Shown here piece after piece: positions 6,903-15,194 of a stretch of 15,194 nucleotides of DNA. The stretch is from assembly GCA_007122815.1 (NCBI GenBank), contig SKSV01000213.1, positions 1 to 15,194 of the forward strand. The letters are read 5' to 3'. The translations under genes were made by a program, and so were the position numbers. Each line of letters opens with the position of its first letter. Positions within the stretch are counted from its first letter, which is position 1. The DNA is from Trueperaceae bacterium. Its GTDB lineage: Bacteria > Deinococcota > Deinococci > Deinococcales > Trueperaceae. The notes under the pieces were generated by a model. That model was not told the origin of the DNA. It saw nothing but the letters and a program-made list of their open reading frames with translations, and searched no databases.

Positions 6903-9900
6903 CACGCGCTCCAATCTTCGGCGAGCGCCGGGTGTGGGTTGCTCACGCGCGCCAGGTAGGTGGTCCGGGGCACGGTGTTCAACTCCTCCAGGAGCGCGTA
7001 ATCGAGCACCGAGCGCTTGGCTTCGCTGACGCGGCTGGTCTCGTCTGCGAGGTCGCCGAACACGATCGCCTCGGTGGGGCAGGCGCTCTGGCAGGCGGTG
7101 ATCACCTCGCCGTCGCGGATCCTGCGGTTCTCGTTGCCCGCCTGGATGCGCGCGGCCTCGATGCGCTGCGTGCAGTACGTGCACTTCTCCATCACGCCAC
7201 GGCTGCGCACGGTGACGTCGGGGTTGTTCGCCAGCGAGAGCTCGGTAGCGTCGGTGGAGAGCTCCGCGTACTGCAGGTAGTTGAAGCGGCGCACCTTGTA
7301 GGGGCAGTTGTTGGAGCAGTAGCGCGTCCCGACACAGCGGTTGTACACCATCACGTTCAGGCCCTCGCTGTCGTGCACGGTGGCAGCCACCGGGCAGACG
7401 GGTTCGCAGGGCGCCTTCTCGCAGTGCTGGCAGGCCATGGGCATGTGGTAGAAGTCCGGGTCGTCCAGGCCGCCGCGGTGGTAGGCGTCCACCCGGATCC
7501 AATGCATCTCGCGTCCCACCAGCACCTGGTCCTTGCCCACGATCGGGATGTTGTTCTCGGACTGGCAGGCGGTGACGCACGCGTTGCAGCCGGTGCACAC
7601 CGTCATGTCGATGACCATGCCCCACTGGTAGGAGGTGTACTCCCAGTCGGGGAAGATGTCGGACTCGTGGTGCGCGACGGGGTGCACGAAGGTGGGGTGG
7701 TCGGGCTCGGCCCGGAGCTCGGCTAGCGTGCCGGTGCGCACTATGTGGCGGCGCTCGCCGGTACCGTCGAGGTTGTGGTGAGGCTGCGTGGTAGCGAGGC
7801 GGTAGCGCCCGCGGGCCCGCGTGGCACCGGTTATGCGCGTGACGCGTGAGTCGAGCGGGCGTACGGCAGCGAGGTCGACGCCGACCCCGTTGCCAACGCG
7901 GCCCGCGGCGCGTCGCCCGTGGCCGAGCCAGGACGTGATGACCCCCGGAGCTTGGCCCGGCTGGACCCAGACCGGGAGGGTGACCTCCCCGTCCGCCGTG
8001 GTTACGCTCAGGAGGTCCTCCTTGCTGACCCCCAGCGCCTGTGCGGTGGCCGGCGCGACTATCGCCACGTTGTCCCAGGTGAGCTTGGTGAAGGGGCGCG
8101 GGAGCTCCTGCAGCCAGCCGTTGTTGGCGTGCCGGCCATCGGCCACGCAGGGATCTGGGACCAGGTGCAGCACCAGCTCCGAGGCGGGGGGCAAGTCCAG
8201 CTCGAGAGGTCGGAGCTCGACCTCTAGTTCGGGCGACGCCGTGCCGTCGACCACGCCGCGGTACAACGAGCGCTGCCAGAAGGCGTCGAAGTCTCCCTCC
8301 ACGCGCTCCCTCCACGCGGCCCGGATGATGTCGTAGGCGCTCTGCTCAGGCTCGCCCAGGAGCGCGGACAGCAGCTCCAACTCGCTGCGACCGCCGTAGA
8401 ACGCGGTGAAGAGGGGTTGCGTGATGGTGACGCTGCCGTCGAAGGCGCGGGCGTCGCCCCACGTCTCCAGAGCGTGCGCCTGCGGCGCGTGCCAGGTGGC
8501 TAGCGCGGCGGTCTCGTCGACGGCCTGGCCGAGATGCGCACTGAGCCTCACGCGCTCCATCGCGTCGGCGAAACGGAGCGAGGCGGGTGCGGTGTAGCCC
8601 GGGTTCGCCCCTATCACTATCAGCGTGTCGACAGCCCCCGCTCGCATGGCCTCGGTGAGCTCGGCGAGCGAGCCCGAGTGGACCTCGGGCTGCGCCTCGG
8701 GCGAGGCGACGTAGCGCACGGTGTTGCCGGCGTTGCCGAGCTCGTGGTTGATGGCGTGCGCCAGGGCGTGCACCGAGGCGCTCTGCTCTGGTCCGGCCAG
8801 CACCAGGGCCGAGCCGGCGTGCTCGCGGAGGTCGCCGACGAGGGCTCGCGCCCAGGCGGGCTCGACGCGTGCGGGGAGGTTCACCTCGGGCACACCCGGG
8901 ACACCCAGTTCGGCCGCTACCCAAGCGGCGAGCGCAGCCACCTCGGACGGCGCTAGCGCCAGCCTGTGGTCGGCGAGCGAACCAGTGGGGCTCGGGCTGC
9001 TCTCGACCTGCCACAACCGGTTCATGCCGTCTTCAGCCGACCTGACGCGGCGTCGGGCGGCGAAGTCACGCGCGTAGCGGAGGCGGCCCGGGCCACGGTT
9101 GGTGAAGTCGGCGTCGAGCGAGAGGATCACGTCCGCGACGCTGAGGTCGTACACGGGCGACACGTCCTCGTCGAACGCGCGCCTGGCTCCCTCGAGCGCC
9201 GAGTCGGCGTGCAAGGGGTCCCACTGGTGCCAGCGAGCCTCGGGGTAGAGGGCGAGCAGCCGCTGCAACTGCGCCGCCACCGTAGGTGAGGTCACCGTCT
9301 CGGTCAGGAGTCGCACCCCGGTGCCGTCGGACGAGGCCTCCAGAGCCGCGCTCAAGGCGCCGACGAAGTCGCTCCAGCTGCGCGGGCTGCCGCCCTCGCT
9401 GGCGCCCTGTGAGCGGTCGGGATCGTACAGGGAGAGAACCGTGGCGGAGGTGGTGGGTGCCGCCGCGCCGAGGCTGGCGGGATGATCCGGGTTGCCTTCG
9501 ACGCGTGTCGGGCGGCCTTGGTGGCTCTCCGCCAAGATGCCCTCGGCGTAGCCTCCCTCGAGCACTGCGGTGGCGAAGAAGAGCGGCTTGCCCTGCACTA
9601 GCTGCTCGGGTTGCCGGACATAGGGAACTATCTTCTCGCGTGGCAAAGGCGGCCTGGCGCAGGCCGAGAGGCCCGCGAGTGCCATGGATGCGCCGAGGAG
9701 CTTGAGGAACGAGCGGCGGTCGAGCGAGCTCTCGAGCGGAGCCGCCTGCCGCGGGAACTCCTTGCGCATGAACTCTTGGAACTCCTGGGTGTCGGCCATC
9801 TCGTCGAGGCTGCGCCAGAAGCCGTCTCCGCGTTCACCCTCGAGGCGCTTCCGGATGGCCGCGAGGTCGAGGCGTTCACCCGAGATCAACGGGTCCGCCG

Positions 9901-9937
9901 CCGGGGCGCCCAGGTTGGTGCTGGTCTTCTCGTTCAT
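6902..9937 (-). CDS. actB: Alternative complex III subunit ActB, fused molybdopterin-like and Fe-S domains
   Basis: A 1011-residue periplasmic subunit carrying the Fe-S wire between quinol site and haems. Residues about 40-62 (GFWRSLDEMADTQEFQEFMR) match the extended N-terminus of ActB. A twin-arginine motif, DRRSFLKLLG (Arg74-Arg75), follows with a hydrophobic stretch, indicating Tat export. A molybdopterin oxidoreductase-like domain spans about 110-690; in this family it holds no molybdenum cofactor. The C-terminal ferredoxin domain has cysteines at 781/784/787/791, 836/839/844/848, 868/874/878 and 919/922/949/953. That is fifteen, enough for three 4Fe-4S and one 3Fe-4S cluster, as known for ActB. 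ATG 9937 overlaps the actA stop as ATGA; an in-frame ATG at 9955 is less likely. Neither has a Shine-Dalgarno sequence, so translation probably couples to actA. Confidence 0.95.
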   Translation of the reverse strand: MNEKTSTNLGAPAADPLISGERLDLAAIRKRLEGERGDGFWRSLDEMADTQEFQEFMRKEFPRQAAPLESSLDRRSFLKLLGASMALAGLSACARPPLPREKIVPYVRQPEQLVQGKPLFFATAVLEGGYAEGILAESHQGRPTRVEGNPDHPASLGAAAPTTSATVLSLYDPDRSQGASEGGSPRSWSDFVGALSAALEASSDGTGVRLLTETVTSPTVAAQLQRLLALYPEARWHQWDPLHADSALEGARRAFDEDVSPVYDLSVADVILSLDADFTNRGPGRLRYARDFAARRRVRSAEDGMNRLWQVESSPSPTGSLADHRLALAPSEVAALAAWVAAELGVPGVPEVNLPARVEPAWARALVGDLREHAGSALVLAGPEQSASVHALAHAINHELGNAGNTVRYVASPEAQPEVHSGSLAELTEAMRAGAVDTLIVIGANPGYTAPASLRFADAMERVRLSAHLGQAVDETAALATWHAPQAHALETWGDARAFDGSVTITQPLFTAFYGGRSELELLSALLGEPEQSAYDIIRAAWRERVEGDFDAFWQRSLYRGVVDGTASPELEVELRPLELDLPPASELVLHLVPDPCVADGRHANNGWLQELPRPFTKLTWDNVAIVAPATAQALGVSKEDLLSVTTADGEVTLPVWVQPGQAPGVITSWLGHGRRAAGRVGNGVGVDLAAVRPLDSRVTRITGATRARGRYRLATTQPHHNLDGTGERRHIVRTGTLAELRAEPDHPTFVHPVAHHESDIFPDWEYTSYQWGMVIDMTVCTGCNACVTACQSENNIPIVGKDQVLVGREMHWIRVDAYHRGGLDDPDFYHMPMACQHCEKAPCEPVCPVAATVHDSEGLNVMVYNRCVGTRYCSNNCPYKVRRFNYLQYAELSTDATELSLANNPDVTVRSRGVMEKCTYCTQRIEAARIQAGNENRRIRDGEVITACQSACPTEAIVFGDLADETSRVSEAKRSVLDYALLEELNTVPRTTYLARVSNPHPALAEDWSA

Positions 9938-10587
9938 CGGTGGCAGGTCGAGCATGAGATGAGCTTGTCGGTGTCGACGTGGTAGGCGGCCACCAGTTCG
10001 CGACCGAGGGCGAGTTGGTCACTGGGCGGCTGGTAGGCCATGTTGAGCACCTCGCTGCGCGGACGGAGGAAGCGTTCTGGGGCACGATGGCACTCCATGC
10101 ACCACCCCATGGTCATCGGTTCCGCCTTCCAGATGCCGCCCATCTGATCGACGCGGCCGTGGCAGGTGCTGCAGCCGACGCCGCTCGCGATGTGGGCGCT
10201 GTGGTCGAAGTAGGTGTACTCGGGCACGTTGTGCACGCGGTTCCAGCTGACCGGCCGGCCGTTCTCCCAGGAGCTCCAGAGCTCCGCGAGCTGCGGGTCG
10301 CCGACCCTGACCTGGGAGTGGCAGGTCATGCACGTCTCGCTCGGGGGCACGCTGGCGGTCGCGGCGACTTCGACGCTGGTGTGGCAGTAGCGGCAGTCGA
10401 TGCCGAGTTGGGCGGCGTGGAGGTTGTGCGCGAAGTCGATGGGTTGGGGAACCGGTACGCCGACGGCGTTGTTCATGGTGCGAGCGAAGATGGGAAGGGC
10501 GACTGCGAGGGCCACCAAGAACGCGCCCCCGCCGAGGATCGCCCAGCGGACGAAAGCGTTGGTGTTGGGAGGGAAGTACTGGGGCAT
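9934..10587 (-). CDS. actA: Alternative complex III subunit ActA, membrane-anchored pentahaem cytochrome c
   Basis: A 217-residue multihaem cytochrome, first gene of the ACIII operon. One N-terminal membrane anchor (about 14-37, WAILGGGAFLVALAVALPIF) precedes a periplasmic domain with five CXXCH motifs: CRYCH 65-69, CMTCH 86-90, CSTCH 139-143, CMECH 163-167 and CSTCH 212-216. Five haems is the usual ActA number. The last motif ends one residue before the stop. The frame extends upstream to 10734, but ATG 10587 (MPQYFPPNTN) fits family starts. A weak AGGA lies about ten bases before it, and a promoter candidate sits about 45 bases upstream. ActA is thought to pass electrons from ActB clusters toward ActE or external acceptors. 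Confidence 0.94.
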   Translation of the reverse strand: MPQYFPPNTNAFVRWAILGGGAFLVALAVALPIFARTMNNAVGVPVPQPIDFAHNLHAAQLGIDCRYCHTSVEVAATASVPPSETCMTCHSQVRVGDPQLAELWSSWENGRPVSWNRVHNVPEYTYFDHSAHIASGVGCSTCHGRVDQMGGIWKAEPMTMGWCMECHRAPERFLRPRSEVLNMAYQPPSDQLALGRELVAAYHVDTDKLISCSTCHR

Positions 10588-10613
10588 CAGGCTGCGTCCT
10601 GGGCGGGCTTCAT
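10587..10613 (-). promoter_or_regulatory. Possible leader mini-ORF upstream of actA (8 codons)
   Basis: An ATG at 10613 opens the frame MKPAQDAA, whose TGA at 10589-10587 overlaps the actA ATG as TGATG. AAGGG lies just upstream. The geometry copies the actB/actC junction. It may be a coupled leader that delivers ribosomes to actA, whose own Shine-Dalgarno is weak. An eight-codon frame can also occur by chance, so this is only a possibility. Confidence 0.2.
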
Positions 10614-10632
10614 GGCCCTTGGGATGGTCGGC

Positions 10633-10661
10633 ACTGTAGCACAATAGCGCGTCGCTGCCAC
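10633..10661 (-). promoter_or_regulatory. Candidate sigma70 promoter of the act operon
   Basis: On the minus strand, -35 GTGGCA (10661-10656, four of six consensus bases) is followed by a 17-base spacer and -10 TACAGT (10638-10633, four of six). A TG sits one base before the -10, giving an extended -10 (TGCTACAGT). This is the only AT-richer patch in the gap between the tRNA and actA. The predicted start is near 10625, giving a leader of about 38 bases. Confidence 0.45.
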
Positions 10662-10705
10662 TGCCGGTACCGCGGCAGAGAGGGGAACGTCGGTCGGGTA
10701 GCCGA

Positions 10706-10727
10706 CGCGCCCCCCGAAGGGGGCGCG
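10706..10727 (-). terminator. UUCG-tetraloop hairpin terminator downstream of tRNA-Ala
   Basis: On the minus strand a 9-bp GC stem (10727-10719 with 10714-10706) closes a UUCG tetraloop in the stable C(UUCG)G arrangement. It begins ten bases after the CCA end of the tRNA. The loop orientation indicates it acts on minus-strand transcripts, separating the tRNA from the act operon. No T-tract follows. Instead a second small hairpin (10706-10693, GTCGG/CCGAC) comes directly after it and shares its last base. Confidence 0.6.
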
Positions 10728-10736
10728 CTGGCATCC

Positions 10737-10812
10737 TGGTGGAGCCTGCGGGATTCGAACCCGCGACCTCTCGCTTGCAAAGCGAGCGCTCTCCCAGCTG
10801 AGCTAAGGCCCC
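10737..10812 (-). tRNA. tRNA-Ala (anticodon UGC)
   Basis: A complete 76-base cloverleaf including an encoded CCA end. The acceptor stem GGGGCCT/AGGCTCC contains the G3-U70 wobble pair that identifies alanine tRNAs. The D-arm is GCTC...GAGC. The anticodon stem CTCGC/GCGAG encloses loop TTTGCAA with anticodon TGC at 34-36, decoding GCN alanine codons. The T-arm is GCGGG-TTCGAAT-CCCGC. It lies 21 bases downstream of the PIN/TRAM gene on the same strand, with its own promoter candidate and a hairpin after it. Confidence 0.98.
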
Positions 10813-10830
10813 GTGAGGGGTACCGCTGGC

Positions 10831-10859
10831 AGACTACGTGGCGCTCGCCGTCTCGTCAA
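10831..10859 (-). promoter_or_regulatory. Candidate sigma70 promoter of tRNA-Ala, overlapping the end of the PIN/TRAM gene
   Basis: On the minus strand, -35 TTGACG (10859-10854, five of six consensus bases) is followed by exactly 17 bases and -10 TAGTCT (10836-10831, weaker). The TAG of the -10 is the stop codon of the PIN/TRAM gene, and the -35 lies in its last codons. Transcription would start about ten bases before the mature tRNA. Confidence 0.5.
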
Positions 10860-11946
10860 GCGAACCCTCGTCGAGACGCGCGAAGATCATGCGGCCCATG
10901 TTGGTCTGCAGGCTGCTCGTCACCACCGAATCCACGGTGCGACCCACCATCTCGCCCGCGTCCTCCACCACCACCATTGTGCCGTCCTCGAGGTACGCCA
11001 GCCCCTGCCCAGCTTCACGGCCCGGCTTGGCGATGGTGAGCGAGAGGCGCTCGCCCGGCAGGAAGGGCGCCTTGAGTGCGTTCGCGAGCTGGTTCAAGTT
11101 GAGCACCCGAACCCCCTGCAGCGCCGCTACCCGCTCGAGGTTGAAGTCGGTGGTCACCAGGTCTGCTGGGCGCGTCAGGCAGAGCCTGATCAGGCGCTCG
11201 TCGACCGCGCCGCTGCCGGGGTCGTCCTGGATGACCTCCGCCTCGACGGCGCTCTGTTGCACCAGGCGGTCCAGCATCTCGAGGCCGCGACGCCCGCGCT
11301 TGCGGCGAAGCGGGTCGTCGGCGTCGGCGACCCGCTGCAGCTCGGCGAGCACGAACTGGGGGATCAGCAGCTTGCCCTCCACGAAGTTGGCCTCCATCAC
11401 GTCGACGAGGCGCCCGTCGATGATCGCGGAGGTGTCGAGCAGCTTCGCTCGGGGAGCGCCCGGCGCATCGTCGCCGTTCGCCTTCAGTACGCGGCTCACG
11501 CTGAAGTAGCGCCTGTTGGAGACGAAGAACCACGACGACGCCGTGACGAGCAGCACCGCGATCAGCAGCGACCAGTACCACGTGAAACCGGGCACCGCTG
11601 CGAGCACGTTGTTGAGCAGCACGGTCATCAGGAGCGCCATGGTGGCTCCGCTGCCGGCGGCCAGCACCACGTCCGGAGGCACGTCCGATGCCTTGTTCAG
11701 CAGCCCCTCGAGCCGCGCACCCCAGCGTTGGGAGAGCCTCCCGGTCATCAGGTAGGTGATCAGCAGGCCGAGCACGCTCATGTAGAGCAAGGTGTTCGGT
11801 CCCGTCAACCAGCCGAGCTCCAGCCACCAAGCGCCCCAGGCGAACCCCAGCATGGCGCCGAGAGCGGCGAGCGGGATGCGCACGATGATCACCGACAGCG
11901 ACGGCGAGGTCGCAGCGCGCTCCTCGGGGCCCCCGCGCTTGCTCAT
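10834..11946 (-). CDS. yacL: Membrane protein with PIN and TRAM domains (YacL type)
   Basis: A 370-residue protein with about four membrane segments (roughly 18-40, 50-68, 95-118, 123-143), then a cytoplasmic PIN nuclease-like domain and a C-terminal TRAM nucleic-acid-binding domain. PIN acidic positions are visible: Asp171 (LLDTSAIID), Glu202 (LAELQ), Asp249 (VDERL) and Asp267 (TTDFN). The TRAM segment is about 294-358 (PFLPGERLSLTIAKPG to MGRMIFARL). This architecture matches B. subtilis YacL and its Deinococcus/Thermus relatives. A role in RNA processing is presumed from the domains; the substrate is unknown. ATG 11946 overlaps the radA stop as ATGA, so the two are translationally coupled. 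In B. subtilis radA and yacL are separated by disA, which is absent here. The stop codon is part of the tRNA promoter candidate. Confidence 0.9.
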   Translation of the reverse strand: MSKRGGPEERAATSPSLSVIIVRIPLAALGAMLGFAWGAWWLELGWLTGPNTLLYMSVLGLLITYLMTGRLSQRWGARLEGLLNKASDVPPDVVLAAGSGATMALLMTVLLNNVLAAVPGFTWYWSLLIAVLLVTASSWFFVSNRRYFSVSRVLKANGDDAPGAPRAKLLDTSAIIDGRLVDVMEANFVEGKLLIPQFVLAELQRVADADDPLRRKRGRRGLEMLDRLVQQSAVEAEVIQDDPGSGAVDERLIRLCLTRPADLVTTDFNLERVAALQGVRVLNLNQLANALKAPFLPGERLSLTIAKPGREAGQGLAYLEDGTMVVVEDAGEMVGRTVDSVVTSSLQTNMGRMIFARLDEGSLDETASAT

Positions 11947-13277
11947 GACGGCCCCCAGAGCGCGTCGAAGGCGGCTCGGACGCTCCGCACGGGCACGTGC
12001 TCGGCGCCCGCGTCCGCGCCGCGCTGCGGCGGCCCCACTACCCTCGGGTGCTCGGCGCGAACCGCTTCGCGTGCCCGCCGCTCGAACTGAGCCACCTGCC
12101 GCAGCTCCCCCGCCAAGCCGATCTCGCCCACGAGGACCGTGGCTTCGGGGAACGGGCGGTTGGTCAACGCCGAGGCGACCGCGGCGGCGATCGCGAGATC
12201 GGCGCCCGGGTCGGTGACGCGGAGCCCGCCGGCGACGTTGACGTAGACGTCCAGGGCGTCCAGCGGTAGCCCCAGGCGCCGCTCGAGCACCGCCAGGACC
12301 ACGTCGACGCGCCTCGCATCGAGCCCCTGCACCACCCGCTTGGGGCTGGGGTACGGGGTCTTGGATGCCAGCGCTTGGACCTCTACCAACAGCGGCCTCT
12401 GGCCCTCGAGCACCGCCGCCACGACCGACCCGGGCACCCCCTCGGGGCGCTCGGCCAGGAACGCGGCGCTGGGGTTGCTCACCGCCACCAGCCCGCGCGC
12501 CGACATCTCGAACACGCCGACCTCACCAGTGGGACCGAAGCGGTTCTTGAGCGCGCGGAGCACCCGCAGGTCGGCGGCCGACTCGAGCGCGAAGGTGGCG
12601 TCCACCACGTGCTCGACGAGCTTGGGGCCGGCGATCGCGCCCTGCTTGGTGACGTGTCCGATCAACACGAGTGTGGAGCCGGACTCCTTGGCCGCCTGCG
12701 TGAGCAAGGCCGTGGCGTCGCGCACCTGGCTCGGTGACCCCGCCGCAGGTCCGTCCACGCTGCTCAGGGTCTGTATGGAGTCGACTATGGCAAGCGCCGG
12801 CCTCGCCGCGCGCAGGTGTTCGGCCAGCATCGAGGCGTCGGTCTCGCGTGTGATGCGCAGGTGGTTCGCGACACCGAGGCGGCCCGCGCGGAGCTTGACC
12901 TGGCCCGGCGACTCCTCACCGGCTACGTAGAGGGTGCTGCGCCCCGCCTTCGCCGACTCGTCCGCCAACTGCAACAGCAGCGTCGACTTGCCGACCCCGG
13001 GCTCGCCCGCCAGCAAGAGCGCGCTACCCGCCACCCAGCCTCCCCCGAGCACCCTATCGACCTCGGGCAACCCCGAGGGGACACGCTCCAAGGCGAGTGC
13101 GTCGACGTCCTCGAGGCTCAACTGCCGCAGCGGCTCGAGAGGCTGGAGCGTTCCTGCTGGCGGCTCGGCTTCGGGCCTGACGGACTCCCAAGTACCGCAG
13201 CGTGGGCAGCGCCCCAGGGGACCAGGGGAGCGTGCGCCGCACTCGCTGCACACGTAGGCTCGGCTCACCCTCGCCAC
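11943..13277 (-). CDS. radA: DNA repair protein RadA (Sms), branch-migration ATPase
   Basis: A 444-residue RecA-like protein that processes recombination intermediates and helps RecA-driven strand exchange. Domains in order: a zinc finger (Cys10, Cys13, Cys24, Cys27 in CSECG and CPRCG); a RecA-fold ATPase with Walker A GEPGVGKST at 91-99 and Walker B-type LAIVDSIQTL; the RadA-specific KNRFG motif at 244-248; and a C-terminal Lon-protease-like domain with DVYVNVAGGLRVTDPGADLA. GTG 13277 is preferred because it gives MARVSRAYVCSECG, aligning with the usual MAKxxxxYVCxxCG start, with GGTGG upstream. An ATG at 13292 would add five residues and cannot be excluded. It sits between clpC and the PIN/TRAM gene, the order known from B. 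subtilis. The gap to clpC of about 75 bases shows no clear promoter. Confidence 0.95.
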   Translation of the reverse strand: MARVSRAYVCSECGARSPGPLGRCPRCGTWESVRPEAEPPAGTLQPLEPLRQLSLEDVDALALERVPSGLPEVDRVLGGGWVAGSALLLAGEPGVGKSTLLLQLADESAKAGRSTLYVAGEESPGQVKLRAGRLGVANHLRITRETDASMLAEHLRAARPALAIVDSIQTLSSVDGPAAGSPSQVRDATALLTQAAKESGSTLVLIGHVTKQGAIAGPKLVEHVVDATFALESAADLRVLRALKNRFGPTGEVGVFEMSARGLVAVSNPSAAFLAERPEGVPGSVVAAVLEGQRPLLVEVQALASKTPYPSPKRVVQGLDARRVDVVLAVLERRLGLPLDALDVYVNVAGGLRVTDPGADLAIAAAVASALTNRPFPEATVLVGEIGLAGELRQVAQFERRAREAVRAEHPRVVGPPQRGADAGAEHVPVRSVRAAFDALWGPS

Positions 13278-13352
13278 GTAGCCACCACCCATGGAGAGCG
13301 GGCCGAAACGTCAGACATCGCTCAAGCATAGCCCCCAGCGGTGCTGCCAGGC

Positions 13353-15194
<1,842 letters not shown>

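Noticed and set aside
6903..8315. 471-codon open extension upstream of actC on the same strand
   Set aside because: It is actB read in another frame. It lacks recognisable domains and is rich in Arg/Gly/Pro/Ala, as expected for out-of-frame high-GC DNA; actC homology starts at 6902.
5472..10587. Polysulfide/tetrathionate reductase (PsrABC) or formate dehydrogenase reading of the actABC genes
   Set aside because: A pentahaem ActA, fusion of the molybdopterin-like and Fe-S domains in one protein, a DUF3341 subunit, two NrfD proteins and a cytochrome lipoprotein together define alternative complex III.
10813..12090. 425-codon open frame on the plus strand opposite radA and the PIN/TRAM gene
   Set aside because: It is antisense to two well-recognised genes and also runs beside the tRNA. 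The product is His/Arg/Gln-rich with no domain, typical of complementary-strand frames in GC-rich genes.
13293..13352. Promoter or terminator between clpC and radA
   Set aside because: A TATGCT hexamer is present but has no -35 at acceptable spacing. The AGCC...GGCT hairpin is short and imperfect, so read-through from clpC into radA is equally likely.

Overview
The window is high-GC bacterial chromosome, and nearly every gene is on the minus strand. The best taxonomic guess is Deinococcota (Truepera/Deinococcus-like). It rests on GC content, the style of the pullulanase starch-binding modules, and the ClpC-RadA-PIN/TRAM block. This is inference: Chloroflexota or another phylum carrying alternative complex III (ACIII) cannot be excluded without a phylogeny.

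Layout. (1) Positions 1-1529, minus: 5' part of a secreted type I pullulanase, with a signal peptide, two tandem CBM41 modules, a linker domain and a CBM48-like domain. The catalytic GH13 barrel lies beyond the left edge. (2) About 1567-2268, plus: a YczE/YitT-family membrane protein, divergent from the pullulanase; a 12-bp palindrome lies in the short gap. (3) 2289-2321: a perfect 14-bp stem-loop between convergent genes, probably a bidirectional terminator. (4) 2342-10587, minus: a compact seven-gene respiratory operon, actA-actB-actC-actD-actE-actF plus a membrane-anchored monohaem cytochrome c. Every gene overlaps the next by 1-8 bases. (5) 10588-10736: an actA promoter candidate and a UUCG-loop hairpin that probably ends the tRNA transcript. 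(6) 10737-10812, minus: tRNA-Ala(UGC), with a good promoter overlapping the stop codon of the gene upstream. (7) 10834-15194, minus: clpC (5' end off the window), radA and a yacL-type PIN/TRAM membrane protein. This matches the B. subtilis clpC-radA-disA-yacL order, but with no disA.

How the genes work together. ACIII is a quinol:cytochrome c/HiPIP oxidoreductase that replaces the bc1 complex. Quinol is oxidised at the membrane subunits (ActC, ActF). Electrons pass through the Fe-S clusters of ActB to the haems of ActA and ActE, and then to an acceptor. The tethered cytochrome c at the end of the operon is a natural candidate for that acceptor or for an extra subunit. No cytochrome oxidase genes follow it here; a terminator does. 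The clpC-radA-yacL block is a protein quality control, recombination and RNA/nucleotide-binding housekeeping cluster.

I found no CRISPR array, insertion sequence, phage gene or clearly novel defence system. The most distinctive points are the seventh operon gene, the fully overlapping gene chain, a 53-bp perfect repeat inside the two starch-binding modules, a ClpC without its middle domain, and a tRNA promoter built over a stop codon.
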